Of a stretch of 64,000 nt of DNA, positions 43,727-54,769 are shown one piece after another. The position numbers and the translations under genes are program-made. The stretch is from Chaetomium olivaceum (taxonomy: Eukaryota > Ascomycota > Sordariomycetes > Sordariales > Chaetomiaceae). A model generated the notes under the pieces. That model worked only from the letters and a program-made list of their open reading frames with translations. It had not been told where the DNA came from and searched no databases. How positions within the stretch are numbered: the stretch's first letter is position 1; the number at the start of each line of letters is the position of its first letter. Location: assembly GCA_039881045.1 (NCBI GenBank), contig JAYWVB010000021.1, positions 62,001 to 126,000 of the forward strand. Reading direction: 5' to 3'.

Positions 43727-45267
43727 ATGGCCCACGCTTTTTCTTCCGGCGATCCTTCGGCGCTCTACACAGCAGACGAAGCCGTGGATGAGGTCTCCAG
43801 ACCCAATATCGAATGGATCCCGTTGTTGAAGACGTTTAAAGATCGGGTTGAAACTCTCCAGCAGCTCTACCCCAACCGTCGCACCACCGTCCCCCCCGGA
43901 TGGCCCGCCGAAGTCGACACGGCCCGAGCTTGGGACGGTTCCGACTTCAATTCTGAAGACGACTATGTACTCCACCTTGGGCCCGAGGACGTTCTTGAGA
44001 TCGAGACTGCGCTTGCCTACTTCAAAAGTAAGCCCTTCGTATTTCTCTCGACCCCTGTAGCCCGTAGAGCGAACATGGCTGACTCGTAGCCAACAGGTCT
44101 CGACGGCCTCGGCCCAGATGACGTTGATCCCAGCACCTTCCCACTCCCGAACCTGTTCCCCCGACTCGTCGAGGCCTCGGAAATTATTCACAATGGTCGG
44201 GGGTTCGTCGTGCTCCGCGGCCTGAACCCAGACAAGTACACGTCGTTTGACAACATCCTCCTCTATCTCGGCGTGACAAGCTACATTGCCGAGAAGCGCG
44301 GGATGCAGGACTTTGATGGGCGGATGATTCGTGCGTCAGAGTACTTCTAATATCCCTCGAACGTCCACTAACACCATCCAGTCCACATCCAAGCGGTCGC
44401 CGAAGACGTCAAGAAGCTCGGCGCCATGCCCAACTCGCCTTACGTCACTCGCGCGCAGGTAGTTTGTCCCCTCATCAGAAGTACAAACAACCCACAACGC
44501 TGGCTAACCGCACCGCGTGCTACAGCCTTTCCACACCGACCTCTGCGACGTGCTCGCCATGTACGCACTTAACGTAGCCGCCTACGGGGGCGACTCTTAC
44601 CTGGCGTCGTCGGCCAAGATTTACAACGAGCTCGCCCGAGACGCCCGGACATTATTGAAGTCCTGGCCAAGGACGACTGGATCTTTGACGAGTGAGTCCC
44701 CCTACCTTACCCCAACCCCCTTTCCCTCGCCCTTCCCATCCCTCCATCATCCACACCCCACGAAACTAACCCGTCACCCTCCCACCCCCCAGATTCTGGC
44801 AAGGCCAGTACCACACCCGCCCCCTCCTCTACAACTTCGAAAACCACGGCCCCGCCTTCCAATTCTCCCGCCGCCCGCTCACCGGCGCCCACTTCTCCCC
44901 GCACCACCCCGCCGTGCCCGCCATGACCGAGCTCCAAGCCGAGGCCCTCGACGCCGTCTACTTCCTGGCCAAGCAACACGCGATCGAGATCACGCTAAAG
45001 AAGGGCGACATGCTGGTGTTCAACAACTTTGCCATGCTGCACGCGCGCAGCGGTTTCTCGGACGACCCTGCTGCGGGCTTGCAGCGGCATATGCTGCGGT
45101 TGTGGCTGCGGAATGAGGAGAGGATGTGGAAGACGCCGAGGGAGCTAGAGCGGATTAGTTGGGAGTGTTATGGGGATCATGAGTGGCGGAGGGAGTTGAG
45201 CGTGTGGGACATTGAGGCGAGCCCGCCCGAGTTGAGGGTCAAGCATCGCAGGGCGAGTTGTGCTTGA
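43727..45267 (+). CDS. TauD/TfdA-type Fe(II)/2-oxoglutarate dioxygenase (one apparent frameshift)
   Basis: Five exons, 43727-44027, 44097-44330, 44382-44458, 44526-44691 and 44793-45267. Donors are GTAAGC, GTGCGT, GTAGTT and GTGAGT; acceptors are ACAG, CCAG, ACAG and CCAG. Iron ligands are visible: the H-x-D of QPFHTDLCDVLAMYALN (formed across a junction) and the distal His in NNFAMLHARSGF. The 2-oxoglutarate-binding Arg is in QRHMLRLWLRNEE. Other family patches are GFVVLRGL and GDMLVFNN. One base is missing near 44,641-44,648 (GACGCCCGGAC): NELARDA must shift to reach PDIIEVLAKDDWIFDE. With one base restored the sum is 417 residues. Members hydroxylate varied small substrates; the substrate cannot be told here. 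No pathway neighbours are evident. Confidence 0.88.
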
Positions 45268-45979
45268 TGGGGTGGCGGGGGGGGGTTGTAGGTTTCTTTG
45301 TGGTGAGGGTTTAATGCATCAGTCAGTTATTCTTTTTCCTTTCTTTTTGTTTTCTTTACTTTTTTCATCTGCTCGGCTGCTGTTTTATTTTGGGGGATCG
45401 TGAGATTGCTTGATTGTGACGAACCTCTCCTGGACCTCGTCCTGTTAGGGTTCAGTCTGATTGAAGGTGTCTTGCAAAGGTACTAGGTTCGGTGTAGCCA
45501 AAAGGTGCACAACAAAGACTTGTCTCAACAGTAGGCTCTCGAGCTTGTAGCGAACTGTAGTTGTGATTGCTAACTGGAGAACTCCCAGAGCTCTCCAGAA
45601 CGAGTGACTATATACTATCTAATTCCTGGGTGCTCAGTGTGCTCAGTAGTTCCCTCCAACTGAGCTCACTGATCTCCTTCGTACGGACCAGGCTCCCTAA
45701 TTGGTGGCTTCGCTAGAGGTGCTCAGTGTGCTCAGTAGTTTCCTCCAACTGAGCTCACTGATCACCTCTGCGGCTCCTCTGATTGGTTCATCTATCGATT
45801 GGTCCGGAGCATCCCGCGCCGCTCCCGGAGACCCTACCTGTTGGCATATTCGTGACATTGATTCTTGGACCCTACTTCTTCGCTAGTCGGTTACCTCTCA
45901 CGTACCGCAGGTACTTACTATTACTTAGTGGGCTACCTAGGTACTGTACATACGTATGTGAATCACAGTCTGTTCCTAA
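45268..45979. other. Intergenic gap with a tandem repeat
   Basis: No gene is supported. It holds the 89-bp-period direct repeat listed next and a CTACCTAGGTACTGTACATACG-like motif near 45,932-45,953. Confidence 0.6.
45630..45765 (+). repeat. Two-copy direct repeat, 89-bp period
   Basis: GTGCTCAGTGTGCTCAGTAG is followed by TT(C/T)CCTCCAACTGAGCTCACTGATC, at 45,630-45,676 and again at 45,719-45,765. Within each copy CTCAGTG and CACTGA form an imperfect inverted pair. The spacer between copies differs. Confidence 0.85.
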
Positions 45980-46990
45980 ATGATGTTTACCTGCAACATG
46001 CCTATTTCAAGAGCACCACCAGCAACTATACCGGCTTATCTGAGGAATAATGATGAATTCACATTTGACCGCCACTCGCGGCCTTCCTCCATTTTTCCAT
46101 TCGGTTATACGGTGAAATGTTTGCGCCGAATAACACCCTTAAGCCCTGAGTACATACAGTACGCTATCCCAACACAGCCCGGAAGAACCTGCAATACTAA
46201 AGACTCGAACCTAAAACTGCTAGGAGCCGATGGTCCAAACCGTTTCTTTCTCCCCACACGCATAGTAAGGTTTCTCACTATAACTCATTTGCACGACACC
46301 TCTCACTCCTCCGTCCGCCCACCCCTAAGAGAAGTAGCATGGGAAGCCTTCGCGCCCCCACACGCCCCCAACTTGCGCAACTTCCGTGCCAGCGATTACC
46401 ACCCGGTCCTCCACAAACACTTTTGTGCTCTCGCCGCCACGGATCCTTCCTTCCTCCGTCGCCTCGCCATCGCCTGCAAACACCACTACATCTACACCGG
46501 TCTTGACCTGTTTGCCTTGCTACGGCCAGACCCCCTCTACCCTTCCCTACCCCTCCAGGTGCGCATGATGGACCTAGACCTCTCCTGCGGGTGGACCTAC
46601 GGCACAGTCTATGTATCCGTAGCCGACCTGCTCGAGGACGTGGTCACTACGAATGGAGACACGCTCGAGGGCCTCGCGGTCAGTCTGGTAGGCTACGAAA
46701 GAGTCAGACGGATTGAGCACCCGCTGGCGTTGCTAGAGAAGGCGCTGGGCCGGCTGCCGCGGCTGGAACAGCTGAGTATTGGAACGCTGTGGGGGTTGGT
46801 TCCCGAACTTACCGTGGCGGAAAGGTTGGCGGCGGCAGCGGGGCCCCGGCTTCGGTATCTGAGCGTTGGCGGTTCTTTTATGCGGGTTCGGCGTAACAGG
46901 GACCCCGTGCTGGAGATGATGTCCCCCTTGGAGGCGGATGGCGTCGAGTTGTGGAAGTATAACCTGATCGACCATACGACAATTTATTAG
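45980..46990 (+). CDS. Hypothetical protein, single exon
   Basis: An uninterrupted frame of 336 residues. The first 100 residues are poorly structured and may be read-through of upstream non-coding DNA. From about residue 117 the sequence is more protein-like: LREVAWEAFAPPHAPNLRNF, LHKHFCALAATDPSFLRRLA, LEGLAVSLVGYERVRRIEHP, LALLEKALGRLPRLEQLSIG, LTVAERLAAAAGPRLRYLSV. The alternating Leu spacing resembles leucine-rich repeats of fungal F-box-type proteins, but no F-box is visible. The true start may be internal or in a missed upstream exon. It is unrecognised. Confidence 0.5.
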   Translation: MMFTCNMPISRAPPATIPAYLRNNDEFTFDRHSRPSSIFPFGYTVKCLRRITPLSPEYIQYAIPTQPGRTCNTKDSNLKLLGADGPNRFFLPTRIVRFLTITHLHDTSHSSVRPPLREVAWEAFAPPHAPNLRNFRASDYHPVLHKHFCALAATDPSFLRRLAIACKHHYIYTGLDLFALLRPDPLYPSLPLQVRMMDLDLSCGWTYGTVYVSVADLLEDVVTTNGDTLEGLAVSLVGYERVRRIEHPLALLEKALGRLPRLEQLSIGTLWGLVPELTVAERLAAAAGPRLRYLSVGGSFMRVRRNRDPVLEMMSPLEADGVELWKYNLIDHTTIY

Positions 46991-47737
46991 CAAGACGTAT
47001 ACCGGTTAGGGTTTAGAGGGCAACATAGGGAGAGACAATGACGCGGGCTACGGTTGAAGCTCTCTTCCGTTGTTTATTTCCCTATCTTCCATCTTAACAG
47101 CGCGTGCCTAAGCGCAATACCTAGGTACCTTTACCAAAGCATTATATCTTTCTTTCCAGTGTTCAATGTGGCCCCCGGTATTATCCCTACGCTCTAATGT
47201 AGCCTTTCACGAACCTCTTTAGCCTTTGATCATTTGACTCGATTCATTTATGATTTAGCTTCTACCCCGGAAACTGCGCGTGTTTGATCGACACGGCCTA
47301 GGGTCGGGATCGTAACCTACCGCACCCGAAAGCAGCAAGCTTCCAGAAGGCTCACCGTGTTCCATTTTATCCGCCGGTCCTCTGTGACGAGGACCAGCGT
47401 AGGCTGAACGGCAGAGTCACTGACGGCTGTTACTGGCGGCTGTGAAGCGCTGGAATCTCGGGCTGGCTGGATAGGATGTGGGCATATTAGATGGCTCGTT
47501 GGCCCAGATGGTCAGGAGGATTTTTGCGTTAAACCATGGAGAAAGTGTAGAAAAGAATGGCATTGGTATCATCATTTCATCTCCATCCATTAACAAATGG
47601 ACAAACTCATATCCAGTCCCATTACACAGGCCGACCACATCAGCAGCCAGTGGCCACCCACCCCATCAATCACTAACCCATAACGCCTCCCAACCCCTAA
47701 CCCACCCAGTTCATCCACTCAACAACCCCCCCCTCCT
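46991..47737. other. Intergenic gap between convergent genes
   Basis: No gene seen. It contains a TACCTAGGTACCTTTACC motif near 47,120-47,137. The adjacent plus-strand frame 47,478-48,167 is largely a shadow of the MFS gene. Confidence 0.55.
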
Positions 47738-49879
47738 TCAATCCAAATCAAAAAAGCTCCCCGTCCTCCTCACCCCCTCCAACCCCAATCCCCCCTGCAA
47801 CAACAAAACCCTCCCATCCCACCTCCTGACCACCCCCTCACCCCAAACCCACCAAACCCCGCCCACAACCGCCCCAACAACAACCTGCACCACCCCGACC
47901 CCAACACAAAACCCCTTCAGCCCATCCCACCACCACACCGCATTCGGCACGCCCACGACAAACACCCCCGCGGCCAGCACCCGCCAGCAGTCCACGGCGG
48001 CAGCCATGTCGGCCGTGTTGCGGGTGGCGGTGGGAAGGGTCGGGGAGGTGAAGGATGTGCTGGCGCGGATGAGCGGGAGGGAGGTGGCGGTGAGGAGGGC
48101 GGATGAGGCGGCGAGGAGGGCGAGGGCGAAGGAGAGGGCGGGGAGGGAGACGAGCGGGGGGAGGTAATTCGGGGCGAAAAGGGAGGGTGTCGGGGCTGGG
48201 GTTGGAACGGGGGTCATGGCGTCGTGGAGGTAGAGGCCGAAGGTCAGGAGGCCGGTGAAGGCGAGGATGGTGGCGGTTGCGAGGGCGAGCATGTGGGTTT
48301 TTGGGGTGAAGCGGGTTTGCCAGCGTGGGAGGAGGGCTGGGGGGGGCGGTTGCGGCGGTCGAGAGGAGGAAGGGGCCGAGGAAGAGGGCGCCAATGGTTC
48401 CTGGGCTGAGGGCGAAGGGGAGGGGCGAGAAGAGGAGGGAGAGAGAGCCGGCGAGACCCCAGAAAGAGGCGTGAGGGAGGATGGAGACGATGACTAGAAG
48501 GGCCGTCGTGGGCGTGATTAAGGCTCGCGGAGCTTGGAGGAGGATGGTGAGGTTGGCAGAGCCGCGGTAGGCATAGGGCTTGAGCTTGACGACATAGTCG
48601 GTAATGGTTTCGAGGGAGGGAAGGCGGAGTGGCGTGAGCGGTAGGGAGGTCTTGAACTGGCTCGTGGTTGTGGCGGGTGTTTCGGGGAATGTGAGGGTTC
48701 GGTCAAAGACTGTTTCTGGGCGCCGAGAGCAATGGCGGGTACTGCAACGACGAAGAAGGCGCTGAGGATGGTGGGTTGCAGACTGAAGCCGACCGAGCCC
48801 TGAGAGGCAACGCCGCCGATCAACGGCGGACCCCAGGTTGTCGCTATGGCGACGATGGAGTGTATGGCGATGCGGAGGCCGCGTTCATGTTCCTGAATTT
48901 TATCAGCCGACGAGTACTCAAACACGGAATAGGCCTGCTCTTACAAAGTAAGTGTCCTGAATCGACCCCAGAACGAGAGTGTCAAAAGCACCCCAACCTA
49001 ACCCCTGAAATATCCTAGCAGCCATGCACTGGCCATAACTGTTTACAACATTGGTACTCCAGACTGTCCCAATAAACATGAGCAGCAGAGAAGCCAAGTA
49101 AAGCGGCCTTTTCCCACATATCCTCGAGGCCACGAGGCAGGCCATGCCGGCGAAGGCCGAAAGTATTAATGGGACACCAGTCAAAGCGGCAACGGCCGTA
49201 TACGAAAAACTTGGTATCCCTGAGTGAGCTGGGCATTAACTGTCATAAACATCGTCTTCGTCACGCCAGCCATGGCAACCATCATCAGCAGTGAATAAAA
49301 GTTAAGCTCCTTCCTCCATCTGGACCAGTTCTGCAAGCTGTTAGCATGGATTCCCATAGGCTCAAAGGCTGTACATACCAGAGGATCATCTGGGTCATCG
49401 CTGGGCTGTGGTACTAGCTCAACACGGCCGTACTTCCCCTGACCATATTTAATAGGCTTTTTCGAGCCACCCGATATCCATGAGAGCCGTTTTGACGACA
49501 CGGGATATCTCCCGGATATTGTTGTCCCTGTGGTCTGACTGGCCGCCGTCCCTGGTCGAGTTGGCGGGTTCATGCCTAGAGGTACTTGTGGCCTGAATGA
49601 TGGTGACCTTGACGGGTGCGGAACCTTGGGGCTTTGTGCCTTTGCCGTCGGTCTTGGTGGTAGTGGTCGATTTGGCGGTTCGGATGGGCTTCCCAGTGGT
49701 GTTGAAGGGTTCAGCCTTGCCGGCGGTGGCGGCGGAGGCAAGTCCTTTGCTGGGGGCGTTGGTGGAACGGCCATGTTCGGTCCCCTTCTAATCTCCCTCA
49801 TGCTTTCATCATCCCCCGGTCGAGATATCCCGATCCTCAACTCTTTCTCCAGATCCCCGCTCGTGCTCGTGAAGTCCAT
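47738..49879 (-). CDS. Major facilitator superfamily transporter with long Pro-rich N-terminus (three apparent frameshifts)
   Basis: Model (minus): 49379-49879, 48945-49330, 47738-48892. The introns are GTATGT to TTGCAG and GTAAGA to TTCAG. The start is MDFTSTSGDLEKELRI. Residues 1-165 are polar and Pro-rich, then MFS helices follow: FYSLLMMVAMAGVTKTMF, AVAALTGVPLILSAFAGM, RPLYLASLLLMFIGTVWS, ARIFQGLGWGAFDTLVLGSI and the motif EHERGLRIAIHSIVAIATTW. The C-terminal half has further helices up to FFDLD. Three frame changes are needed: one base missing in T5 at about 49,206, one missing in CTCGGCGCCC at about 48,720, and one extra (or two missing) in a C8 run at about 48,340-48,350. The corrected length, about 680 residues, divides exactly. 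Family features suggest a drug/proton-antiporter type; the substrate is unknown. It is either a young pseudogene or the sequence has base errors. Confidence 0.82.
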
Positions 49880-52370
49880 TACAACGACTGGAGACACCTC
49901 AACTCACAGAGGAGATGTAATCTGGGAAACGAATGGCATCTGTCGTGCCCAGCAGACGAGACGAAGGTTGGTTGAAGCCTTGAAGAGGGAAGTCAGGGGC
50001 AGGGACGAGGGTATGCATCAACATAAAAAGAACGACTGCACGGCGGTTGTGGGGGGTATGGGGGGCAATCAGACAAGCATTGACCTCAGCACTCAGATAC
50101 ACAAAGGGTTGCAGTGGGTGGTGCAACAGTAGGTTGATCAACCAGCCCAGAGCGCACAAGGAGAGAACCCCGCTGTCGAGATGCATACCTACCGGGAGGA
50201 GAGCCATGGTCGATCATCTGCACGAGGCAGGTCCTTGGCGGTGACGATGACTGCATGGTCGAAAAGAAACGTGATTGCTGACTTAGCCCAAAGCATAAAG
50301 CAGGGGAACAGGATCACTCTGGACCCGGAAGCCATCACAAGCCTCCCTCATGCGTCCGGGGTGGATCTGAGGACAGGGAGTGGTGGACCGGAAGCCAGAT
50401 CTCGGGGCCGCCATCAGGTACTGACCACTCGGATTGCACGAGGTCGACAACGGGGTCACATCCACGATCCACAGCTGGTCATGTCCCGGTTGGATGGTAC
50501 GGTGATCAGGCCCGCTCTGACCCATAACGTTGATTTTCTCAACCCGGACGACGCGGACTCGCAGAAGCGAGCGCAGGGGCCAGCAAGAGGCTGAAACTTC
50601 AGGTGACGCAGAGGGGTTGGTGCAGGTCCTGGGTTTTGCTACATCGGATGTCGTCGTTTTTGGCCGTTATGTTAGGTTCGGGAGAGGAGTGCGCCGAGAC
50701 TGTTCTTGATGACCTTTCGACTCGCAGAGCTTGTGTAAAGTAGGTAAGGTAGGTAGGTGTAGCCCATTATTTTTGTATCGACTAAAGCTGCCCTGAAAAA
50801 CAGAAAGATGTGTGCTTTGGTAGGGCTGAGCAACCCCACGAAGCAAATGGAAGGTGGGGGAGGGCATGGGGGGTCAGTGGGGTCTCGTGGGTTGCGGCTT
50901 CTTCCGGGTTAGCTCGAGGGTTCCATGCTGTTGTTTGATGATTTCTCCTGGCAATTGCATTCTGCATTGGAAGAGTCCACTGCTCTTCGTATCCAATGCA
51001 AGTTTGTGGCCTTTGTGACTGCGCTCGCTGCGCTTACGGCGCAAGCCTGCCAACAGGACGCGTCTTCACCGCCAGATACTACGCGAATGTCCAACAATCA
51101 CCATTGCTTCCTCCACTCGGCGCCCGATGCTCTTCATCGGAGCTGAACCGAGACTCGCAGCACCGAGGGTCCGCATCGGAAGCCGCCATCCCTGCTGTGG
51201 ACAGCCGTCCGATCTTGCGCGAGATGGGACGGTTGTGCAAAAAAGGAAGAGAATATGCACAGACAGAACGTCTATTCCCGATGCGTCAAACTGAGTTACA
51301 GGCTGCCGAAAAGAGTTTGCTTGTGACGTTCGAGGCGCAAGAAGGTGCAGCAGCCAGGGATGGTGAAGAGGTCATGGCGCAACACGCACCTTGGCAGGGA
51401 AAACGGCCACATCCGATCCCGATTCTGACATAATTTCTAACAAAGTAGAAGCTCCGGCCAGTCCTACATGACGTGAGGTAAGGAGACTCTTCTCCGCCGG
51501 TCCACCGTCCTCGGCGAAAACCCGGCCGCGTGTGTTTCGACTTTCCACGTTTCTTCTGACCACCAGGGCAGTTGCAGCCGAATTCCGACCTCTGCTAACC
51601 AGGTTTTGAGAATTAGTTATTGATGAACGCATAATACTGGAGATGCCCGGCCCAAAGCCGCGAGACGATCAGGCAGCGCTGCAGCCGGCAGCATCTTTCG
51701 CCGCATTAACCGCGGGCGGCTTTGAGCCCAAGATAGACACAATGCCCGCGATCTTGATTCGATCTTCCGCCAGAGCAACAAAACTGGGAACACGTCACGC
51801 CTCGGTCGGGCCTAGCCTCTAAGAACCGCCTTCCACTTGTTCACTGCCCCGAGAACGCAGCGCTGTCCTTCCATAGGCCACCCAACTATTTCCTTTTCCA
51901 TCTTCAACGAGAGCATCACAACCGCCCTTGCCGACTGGGTGTGATGGAGTTGAGAAACACGGCGAACCATGTCTGACAGGCCCCTACTGCATGGCCCAGG
52001 TTGGGTGTACGTAGTCGTACTTGGGAAGTGAATGCGCCTGATGTTCCTATGATGTGATTCCAGGTTCCGACGGGCTCGGGAGTTTCCTATTTTCTGTAAA
52101 CGTCCACTCCGTTGGATCGGCGGGCGAAACGGCGGGTGTTGTGAATATCTCGCATCTTCGAAGGGATCCACATGACGGCAACATCTCAATGCCACACGGC
52201 CGCAACAAAACAACGCCGAAACGGCGTTTCTATGCTCCATGCCTTTAGCAAGTGAGCTATGCCCCCGCCCCCATGATCGCCTCAAACTGAAGCCCACCGG
52301 GGGATCAGTCCATTGAGTCTCTCTCATGCCGAGTCGCGTTTGGTTGGGAGGGGAGGGGGGTATGTCGACG
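49880..52370. other. 2.5-kb region without a supported gene
   Basis: It is upstream of the MFS gene and downstream of the F-box gene. Frames at 50,181-50,594 (plus) and 50,996-51,433 (plus) are over 130 codons but show no domain, no conserved-looking motif and no splice partner. A run of AGGTAAGGTAGGTAGGTGTAG lies at 50,741-50,761. Confidence 0.5.
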
Positions 52371-53485
52371 TCAGAACGACGCAAGCACGATAGCTTTACC
52401 CTCGGCTGCAAACTCCTGCACCTCCGACTTCTCCACCTTGAGCAGTAGCGTGGTGGCCCTCACCAGCAGCTCCTCAAACTCGAGCCGGTACGCCACAGGC
52501 AGTTGCTCATCGCTCGCGACAAGCACGGGGTGCTGTCCGCGGATGTCCTTTTCCGCCACCCGGAACCGCACCCCAACATCGTGCGACGCATCCGCCCAGA
52601 GCACACCATCGTCGCCGCCACCATCGCCGTCACCCTCCCCTTCACCACCCTCATCCTGACCACCCTCACCACCCTCCTCACGCTCCCCCTCCCCCAATAC
52701 TTCCTCCACCACCTCCACTTCCCCCTCCACCCGGACAACCCCCTTCCGCTCCCCGCCCCTCACCAACACCCCATCCACACCAGCCCTCACAGCTAACCAA
52801 TCCCGCCACACACGCAGCACCCCCTCATTCACATTCACATGGCTGCGAAACAAGCCCGGCTTGGGGCCCATGCGCACAAGGTTGGTCACGGCGCACAGCT
52901 GGGAGAAGGACTCGTCGTCGTCTAGGTAGACGTCTGTTGACGGGCGTTGTTCTTCTTCGTCGGTGGTGGTGGTGGTGGTACCGTTAGTGGTGATGGTAGC
53001 GGTTGTGGTGGTAGTACTGGTGGGGTTGGGAGTGTGGTGTCGTCGGAAGCCGCGCGTGGTTCGGCGAGGGCGGTTCTCGTCCTGCTCTACGGGGCGGAAG
53101 TGCGCGTATATGTCTGCCAGACCGCCACCGCCGCCGCCGCCGGCTTTGGGCTCTGCGCTGGTGAAGCTGTCCGTGCGGAGGTAGTTGCAGTAGAGGTAAG
53201 GCGTATACAACTTCTCGCTCGGGTGGTAGCACTCGAGCATCAGCTTTTGGTCTGGTTGGGAGGTGGCATGGTTTAGCCGCTGCTTGATGATGCGTAGTGC
53301 TATTGAGTAGATGCGGCGGCTGACTGTGATTAGGGGTAGGAGGGAGGATGTGGGGAGTTGGGAGAGGATTGAGATGAGTAGCTGTGTGGGGTTGTCAGTC
53401 AAGTAGCTCCGGGTATGAAGAAAAAGGGGGCATGAAACTAACAGACCTCGTTGGGTAGGGAGCTGAGGGTTTGGGTGCTGTCCAT
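52371..53485 (-). CDS. F-box protein
   Basis: Two exons (minus), 53447-53485 and 52371-53381 (1,050 bases, 349 residues). The intron begins GTCTGT and ends CACACAG, and joins MDSTQTLSSLPNE to LLISILSQLPTSSLLPLITV. The result is a clear F-box (LPNELL, then spaced Leu and SR/R residues) at residues 8-50. F-box proteins bridge substrates to Skp1-cullin ubiquitin ligases. Beyond the box are conserved-looking patches (LECYHPSEKLYTPYLYCNYL, VTNLVRMGPKPGLFRSHVNV, LWADASHDVGVRFRVAEKDI, LPVAYRLEFEELLVRATTLL). These are separated by low-complexity inserts: a Gly run, a Thr-rich block and a Glu/Gly/Asp-rich block. The target is unknown. Confidence 0.82.
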
Positions 53486-54240
53486 GATAATGGGCGGTCC
53501 GTTACGAGAGGTATATGTGGATATCGATACTGGAGATCGATAAACTCAATGTTCAGAGACCGGTTCCATGTTCACCGTGATGTTGAGGCGAAAGGCAGCC
53601 GATGATGCATCGAGGGGCAAGTCCCCACTGAGCCCCACTCTTTCCGTCCGATCCCGTCGAGTGGGCTAAGAGGGGCCGGGCCGGGGTCGGTGCCTCCGAA
53701 ATCCGAAGTGTCTCGAAGTGAAGGTCTCGGCTCCACAACCGACTTTGTTGGAGGCAGTATATCCGTCACAAGATAGCTAGCGAACTGTAACTTGATTCCA
53801 GTCAACCACCCACGACCATATAAATCCAATCATCTGATGCTTCCGGTTGTATATATACCCATGAAAGTTCCATATCTGCTCGAAAGGCTCAGAACTGGTA
53901 GCCAGGAGAACGAGAAACCCCACTCTTTGAGCAACAACGAACACGAGGAGCTGTCGTTGATACAGGGGAGGGCAGAACCGCAAGTATTCAGTAAATCGCG
54001 CACTTTTGCGGTATTAGGTTGGTTGTACTAGGTTGTTGACCCCTGAGACTAGCCGAGGGGGGACACTGGTCCAAAACAGTTAGGACGAGTGAGTTATTCG
54101 AACTTGGCCGTTTATGCACACAAGTGCCTCCCTAATCCGGTGGTTAGAGTACCCAAGAGGGCTCGACGGGTTCCAAAACAATTTGGGCGTCCTGTACACT
54201 GCCCCCTTGTCCGAGACCAAACCTGACCAACGGACGGCGA
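53486..54240. other. Intergenic region
   Basis: Upstream of the F-box gene (minus) and of the DUF6601-like fragment (plus). It may contain missed 5' exons of the latter. A short tRNA-box-like sequence near 54,139-54,176 was examined and rejected. Confidence 0.5.
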
Positions 54241-54711
54241 GTGGGAAAACGGTGCCACCCCAACCTGCCTGGGCATTCGAAAGTCAAGCTTGTGGACCAC
54301 GAAACCCTGTGCCGGTTTCTGCAACGTGAAATATGGGCTGAAGAGCTCGAGGCCATTTCCCACCGTCTGTGGTGGCTCTCTACGGTAAATGGTCGAAACG
54401 TTTCGCCTTTGCATCGCCAAATCGTCAAGAGGCGCAACATAGTCGTCACCGAGGAGGCCAAACTGCATCTCACATGGCTCCAAGATCAAACATTTATCAA
54501 GCACATCCCCAAGTATCCCATGTTTCATAGCTTCTGGGTCGAATATGTCCCGGGGCTAGACTCGGACGACGGGGGACACCCGAACATCCCTGCATCTTCC
54601 ACCGGGGATGGGATTCCTGAGTTGCCGTGGGGCCCGCCGCTGTTCTTGTGGTTCAACTTGAGCACGATTGAACTTGTCATTGTGGTGCTGCTCGCGCTGG
54701 TAATGCTGTAG
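54241..54711 (+). pseudogene. DUF6601-like membrane protein fragment
   Basis: The frame contains ETLCRFLQREIWAEELEAIS, HRLWWLSTVNGRNVSPLHRQ, IVKRRNIVVTEEAKLHLTWL and IKHIPKYPMFHSFWVEY. This order (Leu/Trp-rich helix, PLHRQ, a Lys/Arg-Ile-Val strand, HLxWxxD, I-K-xIPxx, FW) matches the start of the fungal DUF6601 family as I remember it. That family normally continues for more than 100 residues with further membrane helices. Here only one hydrophobic segment follows (STIELVIVVLLALVML) before the stop, so the gene looks C-terminally truncated. The true start is unclear; the frame is open upstream without a good ATG. It converges with the FAD monooxygenase gene, 58 bases away. Confidence 0.55.
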
Positions 54712-54769
54712 TGCGTCAAGATGGGACAGCGAAGGAGTGGAGAAGAGGGATCGTGGACTAACGGTGTTT

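Noticed and set aside
47478..48167. 229-codon plus-strand Pro/Thr-rich frame
   Set aside because: It is the antisense of the MFS transporter C-terminal half; its first part is low-complexity.
50181..50594. 137-codon plus-strand frame that looks weakly coding
   Set aside because: No recognisable motif, no intron support and no conserved-looking segment; kept only as a note in the gap entry.
54139..54176. tRNA-like A-box (TGGTTAGAGT) followed by a GGGTTCCAAAAC B-box-like sequence
   Set aside because: The two boxes are only about 17 bases apart and no cloverleaf or acceptor stem can be folded around them.
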